The notes under the pieces were generated by a model, which made no database searches, had not been told where the DNA came from, and worked only from the letters and a program-made list of their open reading frames with translations. Shown here one piece after another: positions 7,463 through 12,230 of a DNA stretch of 12,230 nucleotides. Location of the stretch: contig CAYOSW010000032.1 in the NCBI GenBank assembly GCA_964406775.1, forward strand, positions 1-12,230. The letters run 5' to 3'. Positions within the stretch are counted from its first letter, which is position 1, and every line of letters starts with the position of its first letter. The translations under genes were made by a program, and so were the position numbers. Source of the DNA: JACPKO01 sp964406775. Lineage in GTDB: Bacteria; Patescibacteriota; Microgenomatia; Daviesbacterales; UBA10151.

Positions 7463-7498
7463 TTTACCAGCTGTAAAAAAATGAATGATTGTGCTTAA

Positions 7499-8575
7499 AT
7501 GAACTTGCAGGTAATTATCTTGTCTCAGAAACCTGCAATGAGATTTCCGTTAAACGGAAGGTTCTCTAAAAAGGAATTATTAATCATGCGAATAAGCAAT
7601 GCTTTCTCTCCCTTTAAGGGGAAAGTTAACGGGGCTTTTCTCCCCGGTGGAGGCGGCGGTAATGTAACTTGGGTTCTAAGGCTGGTTTTAGCAGTAGTCT
7701 TTGCCCTCATCGCCTTTATATTTACAGAAGTCGTGCCGGATTTACCTCCGTTTAACAGGATATTTCTCCGGATAATCATTACAGTATGGTTCGGTTTGAT
7801 GGGATATGGTCTATTCCCGGATTTGGCAAAGATTGTATCCTCGGCAATGCTGCGGTTTGCCAATAATTTTACAAGCAGGCTAAGTGCGGAAATAACCAGT
7901 CAGATGATGAGAATCCAAAGGCCGATGGCTTTTCCGGGAGCCTCTTTTCCGGCCGTTTCTCCCATCGGCGGGGTGTCGGTTAGTCATCCTCTGATTATGG
8001 ATACTTCCGCTATAATTGACGGAAGAATCTTGGATATTGCCAAGACGCACTTTTTGTCAGGCACGGTCCTGATACCTACATTTATATTAACCGAACTCCA
8101 GCAAGTTGCGGATTCCGCTGACTATCTCAAACGTTCAAGAGGCAGGCGGGGATTTGAGATTGTTGATGAGCTTAAGAAAGTTAAAGGGCTGAGGATAGAA
8201 ATTTGGGATAAGGATTCCCTGGGTAAGAATCCCGACGAAAAGCTGTTAAAACTGGCTAAAAATCTGCACGGACGGATAATCACAACGGATTTCAATTTAA
8301 ACAGACTGGCCACAGTCTCAAACATTATGGTTTTAAACATAAACGAGCTGGCTAACGCAGTCCGGACGATAGCGATTCCGGGAGAAGCTCTGAAGGTTAA
8401 AGTTCTGCATCTGGGTAAAGATGCAAAGCAGGGGGTAGGTTATTTACCTGACGGTACGATGATCGTGGTGGAAGACGGTGCTGAGCTTGTGGGCAAGGAA
8501 ATCGAGACTCAAGTCACCAGGTTAATTCAGGTCGCCGCGGGAAGAATGATCTTCGTAAAAGCCAAAACAAAGTAG
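7499..8575 (+). CDS. Membrane-anchored PIN-TRAM domain protein (YacL-like)
   Basis: 358 residues from ATG 7499. Two membrane helices lie at about 57-76 and 88-106, joined by a short loop. A PIN (PilT N-terminal) nuclease-type domain follows from about residue 165, with acidic residues in the expected places: D168 (M-D-T-S-A-I-I-D), D174, E199 (T-E-L-Q) and D264 (T-T-D-F-N). The C-terminal 60 residues, with G-V-G-Y-L-P-D-G-T-M-I-V-V-E-D-G, are a TRAM RNA-binding domain. This order matches the YacL/PIN-TRAM family, which usually has four helices, so the membrane part is short. It is presumed to be a metal-dependent RNase; the target is unknown. The start is uncertain: ATG 7586 has AAGGA 10 bases before it and would give 329 residues while keeping all domains. 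Confidence 0.88.
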   Translation: MNLQVIILSQKPAMRFPLNGRFSKKELLIMRISNAFSPFKGKVNGAFLPGGGGGNVTWVLRLVLAVVFALIAFIFTEVVPDLPPFNRIFLRIIITVWFGLMGYGLFPDLAKIVSSAMLRFANNFTSRLSAEITSQMMRIQRPMAFPGASFPAVSPIGGVSVSHPLIMDTSAIIDGRILDIAKTHFLSGTVLIPTFILTELQQVADSADYLKRSRGRRGFEIVDELKKVKGLRIEIWDKDSLGKNPDEKLLKLAKNLHGRIITTDFNLNRLATVSNIMVLNINELANAVRTIAIPGEALKVKVLHLGKDAKQGVGYLPDGTMIVVEDGAELVGKEIETQVTRLIQVAAGRMIFVKAKTK

Positions 8576-8596
8576 CCTTAAGCGGTTAAAAAGGCT
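8574..8596 (+). terminator. Weak terminator-like hairpin after the PIN-TRAM gene
   Basis: AGCCTT (8574-8579) pairs with AAGGCT (8591-8596), overlapping the stop codon and followed by TTAAAT. The stem is only 6 bp with an 11-base loop and a poor T tract, so termination here is uncertain. Confidence 0.25.
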
Positions 8597-8655
8597 TTAA
8601 ATCGGTTGCGTTTGCAAAATCCACAGTATTCTCCAGGGGGTTTGCAGTCCGGGAG

Positions 8656-8664
8656 TTATCCACA
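8656..8664 (+). promoter_or_regulatory. DnaA box TTATCCACA
   Basis: An exact match to the high-affinity DnaA box consensus TTATNCACA. It is 17 bases from a second box in the opposite orientation, so the CACA ends face each other. Confidence 0.6.
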
Positions 8665-8681
8665 AAAACAATTTTAAAGAA

Positions 8682-8690
8682 TGTGTATAA
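8682..8690 (-). promoter_or_regulatory. DnaA box TTATACACA
   Basis: TGTGTATAA on the + strand is TTATACACA on the minus strand, an exact consensus match. AT-rich DNA (AAAATATACC and beyond) follows immediately and could serve as the unwinding element. Confidence 0.55.
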
Positions 8691-8803
8691 AAATATACCT
8701 CTCTTTAGCCTGCTATAAAGGCCTAAACTGATATACTATCCTCTTTTGAAAACTCTAGGACATAGGTTTTTTTCTCGAATTTTTGCTATGGGACTTGAAT
8801 GTA

Positions 8804-8832
8804 TTGACAAATAGTTTTCCCTATGATAATCT
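8804..8832 (+). promoter_or_regulatory. Promoter of the 43-codon ORF
   Basis: A perfect -35 TTGACA (8804-8809). Two -10 readings are possible: TAATCT at 8827-8832 with 17-base spacing and an upstream TG (extended -10), or GATAAT at 8825-8830 with 15-base spacing. Transcription would start near 8838, just before GGAG and ATG 8854. Confidence 0.5.
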
Positions 8833-8853
8833 CGATTGGAGTAAACAAACCCG

Positions 8854-8985
8854 ATGTTCAATATAGGATTAAAAAAAGAAATTAGTAGAAGAAAAAGGGT
8901 TGGCCAAAAGGAGCAGATGGCTACTCAGGTTAAGAAGATTTTGGGCCAAAAGGAGCAGGGTTTGATTGTGATGGTAAGGGGTTAG
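8854..8985 (+). CDS. Possible small basic protein (43 aa)
   Basis: ATG 8854 to TAG 8983-8985, beginning MFNIGLKKEISRRKR. The product is strongly basic and contains G-Q-K-E-Q twice, encoded by a 15-base direct repeat 42 bases apart. A consensus-like promoter lies upstream and GGAG (8838-8841) sits 12 bases before the ATG, which is long spacing. There is no membrane segment. It could be a genuine small protein, perhaps nucleic-acid binding given its charge, or the intact head of a decayed longer gene, because protein-like sequence continues in another frame downstream. No family is recognised. Confidence 0.35.
   Translation: MFNIGLKKEISRRKRVGQKEQMATQVKKILGQKEQGLIVMVRG
8902..8958 (+). repeat. 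15-base direct repeat pair within the small ORF
   Basis: GGCCAAAAGGAGCAG occurs at 8902-8916 and again at 8944-8958, a 42-base period that keeps the reading frame and encodes the same G-Q-K-E-Q both times. The bases between the copies are not obviously similar. Confidence 0.85.
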
Positions 8986-9001
8986 GTTTCCTGCCGGATA
9001 A

Positions 9002-9256
9002 GAGCAGTTTTTAAGTCGCTGGAAGCATTTATTTGAAGTTACTAAATATGCAGACGGATTTAGTAGCTTCAATTGACAGCCAAGAAGTCTTGACTGGAAA
9101 GATTACAGCGGAAAAAGAGCGTTAGTGAGTGGAAGCGGAGTTATAGGAAGGATCTTTTTTTGAGGAAGACACAAAAAAAGAGCATTACTACCGCAGACGG
9201 ACTCGAATAGCAATGCCCTTTTTAATTATTACAATGATAACTTCAAGAGCAGTTAG
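9002..9256 (+). pseudogene. Possible decayed coding remnant
   Basis: After the small ORF stops, a different frame reads through protein-like sequence from 9002 (E-Q-F-L-S-R-W-K-H-L-F-E-V-T-K-Y) to TAG 9254-9256. It is interrupted only by TGA at 9074-9076 and 9161-9163, with a TAA just before it at 8999-9001. If joined to the 43-codon ORF by one frameshift, the whole would be a gene of about 130 codons broken by one shift and three stops. The same DNA has another fairly open frame (for example ATG 9048 to TAG 9125), so the call is tentative. Confidence 0.25.
9153..9181. repeat. AT-rich hairpin
   Basis: TCTTTTTTTG (9153-9162) and CAAAAAAAGA (9172-9181) form a perfect 10-bp stem around a 9-base loop. 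Low GC makes it weak as a terminator. Confidence 0.45.
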
Positions 9257-9266
9257 AAGTTATCAT
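9234..9266. repeat. Perfect 11-bp inverted repeat
   Basis: ATGATAACTTC (9234-9244) and GAAGTTATCAT (9256-9266) are exact complements around an 11-base loop. No T tract follows on either strand, so a binding site or RNA stem is more likely than a terminator. Confidence 0.6.
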
Positions 9267-9403
9267 CATATGTCTAGAATTTCATATTCTGGAGTTGCTG
9301 TCAAGGGGTTATTTTAAGGCTAAATTGACAAGTTAATATTTTAGTTGGGTAAATATTTAGTTCTTTACGCACGGACTAATTTTACCGGTTTTAGGGGTTG
9401 TAA

Positions 9404-9450
9404 TTTGGATTGGAGATTTGACTAGGGCAGGGTCAAGTCTCCAATCTAAA
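9404..9450. repeat. 19-bp hairpin
   Basis: TTTGGATTGGAGATTTGAC (9404-9422) pairs with GTCAAGTCTCCAATCTAAA (9432-9450) over all 19 positions. Seventeen are Watson-Crick and two are G-U type, with a 9-base loop. G-U positions are tolerated only in RNA, which suggests the structure acts as RNA. Part of the right arm is repeated at 9511-9526. Confidence 0.7.
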
Positions 9451-9526
9451 CGATAACTCATTGCCTCGAGGATTTGAAAACTCGCCCTCTGGCTTCGCCA
9501 GAGCAGGGCGGGGTCAAGTCTCCAAT
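9430..9526 (+). repeat. Direct repeat GGGTCAAGTCTCCAAT, two copies
   Basis: An exact 16-base repeat at 9430-9445 and 9511-9526, each copy preceded by a GCAGGG-type stretch. The first copy is the right arm of the 19-bp hairpin; the second follows the GC-rich hairpin at 9483-9510. This looks like a mosaic of a dispersed intergenic repeat. Confidence 0.7.
9483..9510. repeat. GC-rich hairpin
   Basis: CTCTGGC (9487-9493) and GCCAGAG (9497-9503) form a 7-bp stem with a TTC loop. The flanking CGCC (9483-9486) and GGCG (9507-9510) extend it past a small bulge. It resembles REP-type intergenic repeat stems in form. Confidence 0.6.
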
Positions 9527-9565
9527 TAAGACAGCTACCCTTTTTATTTGAGAACTTTCCCGTCC

Positions 9566-9577
9566 GGTCACGTGACC
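9566..9577. promoter_or_regulatory. 12-bp perfect palindrome
   Basis: GGTCACGTGACC is fully self-complementary, the size and symmetry of a dimeric protein site. It lies about 170 bases upstream of the promoter of the 9784 gene. No regulator is identified. Confidence 0.35.
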
Positions 9578-9636
9578 AGGGTGTATTTTACGCACAATTC
9601 CGGTACTTGTTCAGACTTTTCCACCGGAGCAGGGAC

Positions 9637-9645
9637 TTATCCACA
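9637..9645 (+). promoter_or_regulatory. DnaA box TTATCCACA
   Basis: The third exact consensus match in this spacer, about 950 bases from the close pair. A weaker relative, TTTTCCACC, is 20 bases upstream at 9617-9625, and TTACGCACA (one mismatch) is at 9587-9595. Confidence 0.5.
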
Positions 9646-9746
9646 AAATTTACCCAATCAAACAGCCTGTAGCAAATTTAGAAAAATTACGGATCGCGCA
9701 ATAGAAACCCATAAAAAGGAAGATTATCAGACATAGCTAGCCTTAT

Positions 9747-9775
9747 TTGACTTTTAATAAAACTTATCTTATAAT
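9747..9775 (+). promoter_or_regulatory. Near-consensus promoter of the 9784 gene
   Basis: The -35 box TTGACT (9747-9752), a 17-base spacer and the -10 box TATAAT (9770-9775) match the sigma70-type consensus at 11 of 12 positions. Only 8 bases separate the -10 box from ATG 9784, so the transcript should begin at or within a base or two of the start codon. No Shine-Dalgarno sequence is present. Confidence 0.75.
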
Positions 9776-9783
9776 TTTATTCA

Positions 9784-11088
9784 ATGACCCCTGAAACAGG
9801 CTTCCTTTATTTACAGCCCCAACACTTAGCCGCAGCTCAAACCAGACAGGAAAGAGTCCGCGACGAATTTGCCACCGAATATGTTAGAAACCAAAGTATC
9901 TTTTCCGTCTTTAATAGAGGCAGGGATAGACTCGTGGCAGCAGCTGCTTCTTTACGGGTGGCAACTTCAACTTTAGCCGAATTCAGAGCCAGGTCGGCGG
10001 CCAGTGCCGTACCTCCCGCAGATTTCCGCCGTGTATATTCCGAAACCTTTGCGGGAGAGCAAGTTTGTCTTTCCGAAGATGCTGTCAGATCGGCTGTCAA
10101 TCATAATATCGAATCAGGCTTATTTAATAATGTTTACAGCGGTTGGTTAAACGCTAATGCAGCCGGCGCAGGACTTATTGTGGGTGCAGGTTTAGCCGGA
10201 GTTTCGATGATGGTCGGAGTTGACAGTCAAACTTCACAAAATTTAATGGAAGCCGCAGTTATCTCGGGAGCGGTTGGTCTTGATGCGGTTCGTGAAGGAA
10301 TTCTGAATGCAACAACCAGGCTTGCAGGTGCGGGAGGCCGTGTCGCTGAAATAGCAAGACGCTGGAGCTCTTCCGCTGAAGGGTGGGTAACCGGCGATAT
10401 CAGGGTTTTGGGAGATCCCGACCAGCGCCCTAACGTTCTGACGGACTTATCAAATGAAGCTGAAACGGCTTTAGCAGGACAGCTTGAGGAGAGGCTCACT
10501 TCTGCAGCTGTTTCAAGACCTGCAACTGTTGACCAGGTGACCGCGCTCAGAGTAGCTACGGAAGATGTTTCTGCAGATTTTGATTTAATTGCGCCTACAA
10601 TAAGGGCTCAGTCTGCGGCCAGATCATCAAGAATGCTGAGAATAGGTGCGCTGGGCTTAGTCGCGGCTGCTGTTTTAACACATCATTTCTTTCGGGCTCC
10701 GGATTTTCAGCCGGCTCCGAACTGCGGAACAGTCGATTTCAGAAGTCCGGATTGGATAAATGGTGCTGAAATTGGAAATCCCGACGCTCATTCGTTGACA
10801 GGTTATGCTCAAGCCAGACTTTTAAGACACGTTAACGGCACAAGGCCTGACTTTAACTCGGGTGCGGGCTGGGACCAGTTAAGGAACTTATACGAAGATG
10901 ATGCAATAGGGTATATTGTTGACGGTATTAGAGTTGCGTTGCCTGAAAAAAACGGTGCCAACCTAAGATTCTTAACTTCAGACTTGGTAGCGCAGGTGGG
11001 TCCGGTTCCTGTTGCAGATCTTTGTCCGGCAGAAGTAGAAGCAATAGCCAAAAACGCTCCAAGAAAAACTACCGGGCTCAGACCTTAA
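9784..11088 (+). CDS. Membrane protein of unknown function
   Basis: A 434-residue protein of no family I recognise. The first 120 residues are Ala- and Arg-rich and helical. A hydrophobic, Gly/Ala-rich stretch at about 128-148 (G-A-G-L-I-V-G-A-G-L-A-G) is followed by another fairly hydrophobic segment around 156-168, possibly a helical hairpin. A second clear helix lies at about 285-300 (I-G-A-L-G-L-V-A-A-A-V-L). The C-terminal 130 residues are soluble, with one Cys shortly after the last helix and one near the C-terminus, which could form a disulfide if outside. The strong promoter placed for a leaderless transcript fixes ATG 9784. It is followed after 178 bases by another secreted unknown gene with its own promoter. 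Confidence 0.8.
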   Translation: MTPETGFLYLQPQHLAAAQTRQERVRDEFATEYVRNQSIFSVFNRGRDRLVAAAASLRVATSTLAEFRARSAASAVPPADFRRVYSETFAGEQVCLSEDAVRSAVNHNIESGLFNNVYSGWLNANAAGAGLIVGAGLAGVSMMVGVDSQTSQNLMEAAVISGAVGLDAVREGILNATTRLAGAGGRVAEIARRWSSSAEGWVTGDIRVLGDPDQRPNVLTDLSNEAETALAGQLEERLTSAAVSRPATVDQVTALRVATEDVSADFDLIAPTIRAQSAARSSRMLRIGALGLVAAAVLTHHFFRAPDFQPAPNCGTVDFRSPDWINGAEIGNPDAHSLTGYAQARLLRHVNGTRPDFNSGAGWDQLRNLYEDDAIGYIVDGIRVALPEKNGANLRFLTSDLVAQVGPVPVADLCPAEVEAIAKNAPRKTTGLRP

Positions 11089-11173
11089 GTCCTATAACCT
11101 GTAACTAGAATCATCCATTCAATCGGAATTAGTCTCAAATAAAGCTCTCATAATGCATCACTGACAGGTTAAC

Positions 11174-11202
11174 TTGACAAATAATAATACCTATAGTAAA
11201 AT
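11174..11202 (+). promoter_or_regulatory. Near-consensus promoter of the Tat-signal gene
   Basis: The -35 box TTGACA (11174-11179, perfect), a 17-base spacer and the -10 box TAAAAT (11197-11202). Transcription should start near 11209, giving a leader of about 58 bases that contains a hairpin. This contrasts with the leaderless-looking starts of other genes here. Confidence 0.75.
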
Positions 11203-11222
11203 ACTCCCTACAAAATAAATAA

Positions 11223-11257
11223 CTGCCTAATCCGGAAATTCTTTTCCTCTTTAGGCA
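11223..11257 (+). promoter_or_regulatory. Leader hairpin before the Tat-signal gene
   Basis: TGCCTAA (11223-11229) and TTAGGCA (11251-11257) form a 7-bp stem. Inside it GGAA (11233-11236) can pair with the TTCC at 11244-11247. The stem ends 9 bases before ATG 11267, where a ribosome-binding site would lie, and no Shine-Dalgarno sequence is visible. It may control translation or stabilise the mRNA. Confidence 0.4.
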
Positions 11258-11266
11258 ATCCCAAAA

Positions 11267-12230
11267 ATGCTAGACAGACAAAAAAATTCAGAACCACAAA
11301 ATAAAACACAAAGAGGAAGACGTCTTCTATTGCGTGGAGCTCTTGGGTTAGCCGGAGCAGCAACACTTTCTTTAGCAGACGGTGCTTCAGTGAACCTTCC
11401 TCAGATAGCAGCTACAGGTGTTAGAGCTGCAGAATTATATTCAGGTAGAGTAGCGGCTGCCTCCCGGGCTGCTTTAGTAGACCAAGGGGCTAGTGTCAAT
11501 GTTAGAGTATTGCCTTCGGGGTTAGCTATAGCTTCAGATCTTGTTGCGGATAGGTTACAGACGGCTGTCAACGCCAGCTGTGGACCTCTTCCGACTGACG
11601 GCAGACCTCCTTTGTGTACAACTACAGAAAATGATGTTTACGGACAGTCCTTTTTCGGAGGCTTTTATTTTGAAGATGATGGAGATTTTGAGTTTACTTC
11701 AGGGTCTGCAGATGTGCCGGTGCAGGGCGTTAAAGACAGACAGATATTAGTTGAGGAAATCAGATTCGCCGGTTCAGGAGATTACGTTCAATTAAATCCC
11801 AGATCACGAAGAGTTAACGGCTCTGAAGTAAGTTATGAGGATATCAAGGCCGGTAAAAATTCAGGAACCAGATTTGTTGAGAAATGGACTGTCTTCAGAC
11901 TTCCGGCTGACGGAGGAGACGGGTTAGGTTTTGATTTGAGAACAAACAGCAACAGGCTTTTAATCGCCATAAACGGAGGAAGTTTAATTGATAAGGTTTG
12001 GGCTCCGATTGATGATGGTAAGAGGGCTGAAAGACACGAATGTTCAGGAAACTGCGGTTGGAACTGTGTAAGGTTTATTCAATTCACCCGCCTTAAAGCA
12101 GGTACGGTTGTGGATTTAAACAAAGTAATTCCGAACGAAGCTATTCACACAGATCAGAGAACGGGCCTTTTGAGCTCATACACAGATTATATCTGGCTTT
12201 GGGACACTATGGAGTTATCTAATCTTCACG
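11267..12230 (+). CDS. Tat-signal secreted protein of unknown function (3' partial)
   Basis: The frame from ATG 11267 stays open for 321 codons to the window edge, so the C-terminus is missing. The N-terminus has a polar head, then twin arginines R18-R19 in G-R-R-L-L-L-R-G and a modest hydrophobic run G-A-L-G-L-A-G-A-A-T-L-S-L-A, as in Tat export signals. Such signals send folded, often cofactor-bearing proteins across the membrane. The mature part is largely beta-like, with acidic Gly-rich segments (F-Y-F-E-D-D-G-D-F-E-F) and a cysteine cluster H-E-C-S-G-N-C-G-W-N-C near residues 259-269 that could bind metal or form disulfides. No family is recognised. It has its own strong promoter and a hairpin leader. 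Confidence 0.8.
   Translation, partial: MLDRQKNSEPQNKTQRGRRLLLRGALGLAGAATLSLADGASVNLPQIAATGVRAAELYSGRVAAASRAALVDQGASVNVRVLPSGLAIASDLVADRLQTAVNASCGPLPTDGRPPLCTTTENDVYGQSFFGGFYFEDDGDFEFTSGSADVPVQGVKDRQILVEEIRFAGSGDYVQLNPRSRRVNGSEVSYEDIKAGKNSGTRFVEKWTVFRLPADGGDGLGFDLRTNSNRLLIAINGGSLIDKVWAPIDDGKRAERHECSGNCGWNCVRFIQFTRLKAGTVVDLNKVIPNEAIHTDQRTGLLSSYTDYIWLWDTMELSNLH

Larger units (their letters stand above)
6880..7498. other. 619-base gene-poor spacer with repeats and hairpins
   Basis: No convincing ORF or known RNA family was found here. It holds an (AT)11 microsatellite, a compact inverted-repeat domain at 7086-7172, hairpins at 7179-7201, 7243-7255 (CCGAG-TGA-CTCGG), 7324-7349 and 7423-7462, and an imperfect palindrome at 7376-7397. 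I looked for tmRNA, RNase P, SRP RNA and T-box signatures and found none. Short protein-like stretches occur on the + strand before 7117 but are broken by stops. The spacer may contain an unrecognised structured RNA, the 5' leader of the PIN-TRAM gene, or decayed coding sequence. Confidence 0.6.
8576..9783. other. 1.2-kb spacer: candidate origin / DnaA-binding region
   Basis: This is the longest stretch without an established gene in an otherwise dense window. It holds three exact TTATNCACA matches: 8656-8664, 8682-8690 on the opposite strand, and 9637-9645. AT-rich sequence lies beside the close pair (about 8665-8760). An extended -10-like TGATATACT is at 8729-8737 with no ORF behind it. There is also a TTGACA promoter, one short ORF, and a set of hairpins and direct repeats. 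DnaA-box clusters in a long non-coding region are typical of oriC, but no dnaA, dnaN, rpmH or parAB gene is in the window, and genes on both sides point the same way. It could instead be a DnaA-titration or regulatory site. Confidence 0.4.

Noticed and set aside
6880..7498. tmRNA, RNase P RNA, SRP RNA or T-box
   Set aside because: None of the diagnostic conserved sequences of these RNAs was found on either strand.
8869..9072. Minus-strand 67-codon ORF
   Set aside because: Low-complexity Leu/Asn/Ser product opposite the better-supported + strand ORF with promoter; no signals of its own.
9002..9256. Recoding of TGA as an amino acid to rescue the broken frame
   Set aside because: A TAA also interrupts the frame, and genes here such as the metalloprotease use TGA as a normal stop, so decay is simpler.
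9404..9526. tRNA-like T-arm (GGGTCAAGTCTCC) in both repeats
   Set aside because: It lacks the TTC of a T-loop, and no acceptor, D-arm or anticodon stem can be placed around it.
9548..9736. 62-codon ORF from TTG
   Set aside because: No ribosome-binding site and no promoter; it runs through the palindrome and a DnaA box, and the composition is unconvincing.
1..12230. CRISPR array, insertion sequence or prophage
   Set aside because: No regularly spaced repeats, transposase, integrase or phage structural genes were seen.

Overview
The window looks like part of a chromosome from a Patescibacteria/CPR bacterium, most likely of the Microgenomates type. This is an inference. The clearest hint is the protein at 2535-3611, which opens with a hydrophobic 'GFSPLIVLLLVGG' segment followed by 'SFLPRA', an N-terminal pattern I associate with secreted Microgenomates proteins. 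The other hints are several secreted or membrane proteins of unrecognised family, and housekeeping genes (radA, a PIN-TRAM protein) set among them. Every supported gene is on the + strand.

Layout. (1) 1-3611: a tightly packed, overlapping three-gene unit. It encodes a membrane-anchored protein (5' end cut off by the window), a large secreted HEXXH metalloprotease-like protein with C-terminal beta-sandwich-like regions, and a cysteine-rich membrane-anchored protein. (2) 3652-6879: radA, a membrane protein with a very acidic cytoplasmic part and an outer LytR_C domain, and a small unknown gene. (3) 6880-7498: a gene-poor spacer with an (AT)11 microsatellite and several hairpins. (4) 7499-8575: a membrane-anchored PIN-TRAM protein. 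(5) 8576-9783: a 1.2-kb spacer with three exact DnaA-box matches, two of them 17 bases apart. It also holds a strong promoter in front of a 43-codon ORF with a decayed-looking continuation, and several hairpins and repeats. It is a candidate replication origin or DnaA-binding region. (6) 9784-12230: two unknown genes, each behind a near-consensus promoter. The second has a Tat-like signal and runs off the window.

Expression signals form a pattern. Genes that begin a transcription unit (radA, the LytR_C gene, the 9784 gene) have a -10 box ending 6 to 12 bases before the ATG and no Shine-Dalgarno sequence, so their mRNAs should be leaderless or nearly so. The internal operon gene at 2535 has a clear GGAGG. 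I saw no rRNA, tRNA, CRISPR array, transposase or integrase.
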